Source: Verrucomicrobiia bacterium
GTDB lineage: Bacteria; Verrucomicrobiota; Verrucomicrobiia; Limisphaerales; UBA11358
DNA length: 7,602 bases
Direction: 5' to 3'
Assembly: GCA_030044395.1 (NCBI GenBank)
Contig: JASHVW010000429.1
Coordinates: 1 to 7,602 of the forward strand
Part shown: positions 6,789-7,602 of the stretch, piece by piece
Layout of the letters: each line of letters begins with the position of its first letter
Position numbering within the stretch: position 1 is the stretch's first letter
Translations under genes and position numbers: made by a program
The notes under the pieces: model-generated
What the model was told of the DNA's origin: nothing
What the model saw: the letters and a program-made list of their open reading frames with translations, nothing else
The model's database searches: none

Positions 6789-7602
6789 ATGAGCAAAATT
6801 GTGGGAATTGATCTGGGCACCACCAATTCACTCGTCGCCACGGTGGATTCGGGCATTCCGTTGGTCATCGCCGATAACGGCGGGCAGCGGCTCACGCCGT
6901 CGGTCGTGCATTTTCCGTCAGCGGACAGCGCGGCCATCGTCGGGCACGAGGCCAACCGGCTGCGCATTTTGAAACCTGCGGAAACGGTTTATTCCGTCAA
7001 ACGATTCATGGGCCGCCGCGGCGTGGAGATTGCCGACGATGAGAAATCCGTCACCTATCCGTTGGCCGCCGCTGCGAACGGCGCGGTGGCCATTCCCGTT
7101 CATGGGAAAAACCTGCTGCCGGAGGAGGTCTCCGCCGAAGTTTTGAAAAAATTAAAGCGCGACGCGGAAGATTATTTTGGCGGGCCTGTTTCCCGCGCGG
7201 TCATCACGGTGCCGGCGTATTTTAATGACGCCCAACGCGCCGCCACCAAACGGGCCGGCGAACTGGCCGGCTTGACCGTCGAGCGCATCGTCAACGAGCC
7301 GACCGCGGCCGCTCTCGCCTATGGCCTCGACAAACTGAAGGAAAAATCGAAAATCGCCGTGTACGATCTGGGCGGCGGCACGTTTGACCTGTCCATCCTG
7401 GAATTGAATGAAGGCGTTTTCCAGGTGCTGGCGACCAACGGCAACACCCGGCTCGGCGGCGATGATTTGGACAGGCGCGTCATGGAATTTCTGATTGAAA
7501 GAATCGAGGCCGCCGCCACTGTTGATTTTTCTCCTTCAATCCTTTCACGAATCCGGGAAGCCGCGGAGGCCGCCAAGATAAAATTATCCACGGAAACGGA
7601 AG
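6789..7602 (+). CDS. Hsp70-family molecular chaperone, DnaK/HscA-like (3' end outside window)
   Basis: An ATP-driven folding chaperone of the cytoplasm. The first 271 residues are in the window, covering most of the nucleotide-binding domain; the substrate-binding domain is cut off. Visible motifs are GIDLGTTNS (6-14, phosphate-1 loop), SVKRFMGRR (69-77, with Lys71 matching the catalytic lysine), SAEVLKKLK (115-123), VPAYFNDAQR (141-150), NEPTAAALAYG (169-179), DLGGGTFD (193-200, phosphate-2) and LGGDDLD (222-228). All catalytic residues expected in this part are present. Some features lean to HscA or a DnaK paralogue rather than canonical DnaK: SLVATV after the first loop, PSVVHF, LGGDDLD, and a slightly shorter segment before IREAAEAAKIKLS (257-269). 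Canonical DnaK has more typical wording at these places. No grpE, dnaJ, hscB or iscU is visible in the window to decide it. Family is certain; subfamily is open. Confidence 0.93.
   Translation, partial: MSKIVGIDLGTTNSLVATVDSGIPLVIADNGGQRLTPSVVHFPSADSAAIVGHEANRLRILKPAETVYSVKRFMGRRGVEIADDEKSVTYPLAAAANGAVAIPVHGKNLLPEEVSAEVLKKLKRDAEDYFGGPVSRAVITVPAYFNDAQRAATKRAGELAGLTVERIVNEPTAAALAYGLDKLKEKSKIAVYDLGGGTFDLSILELNEGVFQVLATNGNTRLGGDDLDRRVMEFLIERIEAAATVDFSPSILSRIREAAEAAKIKLSTETE

Overview
The window is a moderately GC-rich stretch of bacterial chromosome, mostly conserved housekeeping genes plus one carbohydrate-active enzyme. I infer a member of the Verrucomicrobiota, possibly the Pedosphaera/Limisphaera (old subdivision 3) side. 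The basis is the style of two proteins: the beta-propeller at the left end, and a small lipoprotein with a pseudopilin-like C-terminal domain, a type I associate with that group. A tree of RecG or the Hsp70 would settle this; I could not run one.

Layout. Bases 1-984 (+) are the 3' part of a gene for a protein with PQQ-like beta-propeller repeats; its start lies outside the window. After a 131-base gap comes 1116-3452 (+), a complete family GH89 alpha-N-acetylglucosaminidase with a twin-arginine signal and a possible lipobox. It converges on a minus-strand cluster. Read in transcription order from the right, this cluster is a stand-alone CoaB-type phosphopantothenate-cysteine ligase (6663-6010), the RecG branch-migration helicase (5958-3970) and a small lipoprotein (3933-3562). 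The short gaps suggest one operon. From 6789 (+) to the end of the window runs the N-terminal part of an Hsp70 chaperone of the DnaK/HscA type, divergent from coaB across a 125-base intergenic region.

How the genes work together. CoaB (coenzyme A synthesis), RecG (fork and recombination-intermediate processing) and Hsp70 (protein folding) are independent housekeeping functions, and I see no pathway link between them. The GH89 enzyme and the propeller protein share a strand and are probably both exported, but no sulfatase, transporter or regulator accompanies the GH89 here, so this is not a recognisable polysaccharide-utilisation locus.

I saw no RNA gene, insertion sequence, CRISPR array, phage gene or toxin-antitoxin pair. 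I found no convincing new system. The points most worth a second look are the small lipoprotein carrying a pseudopilin-like domain, the stand-alone CoaB with a degenerate lysine motif, and the assignment of the Hsp70.
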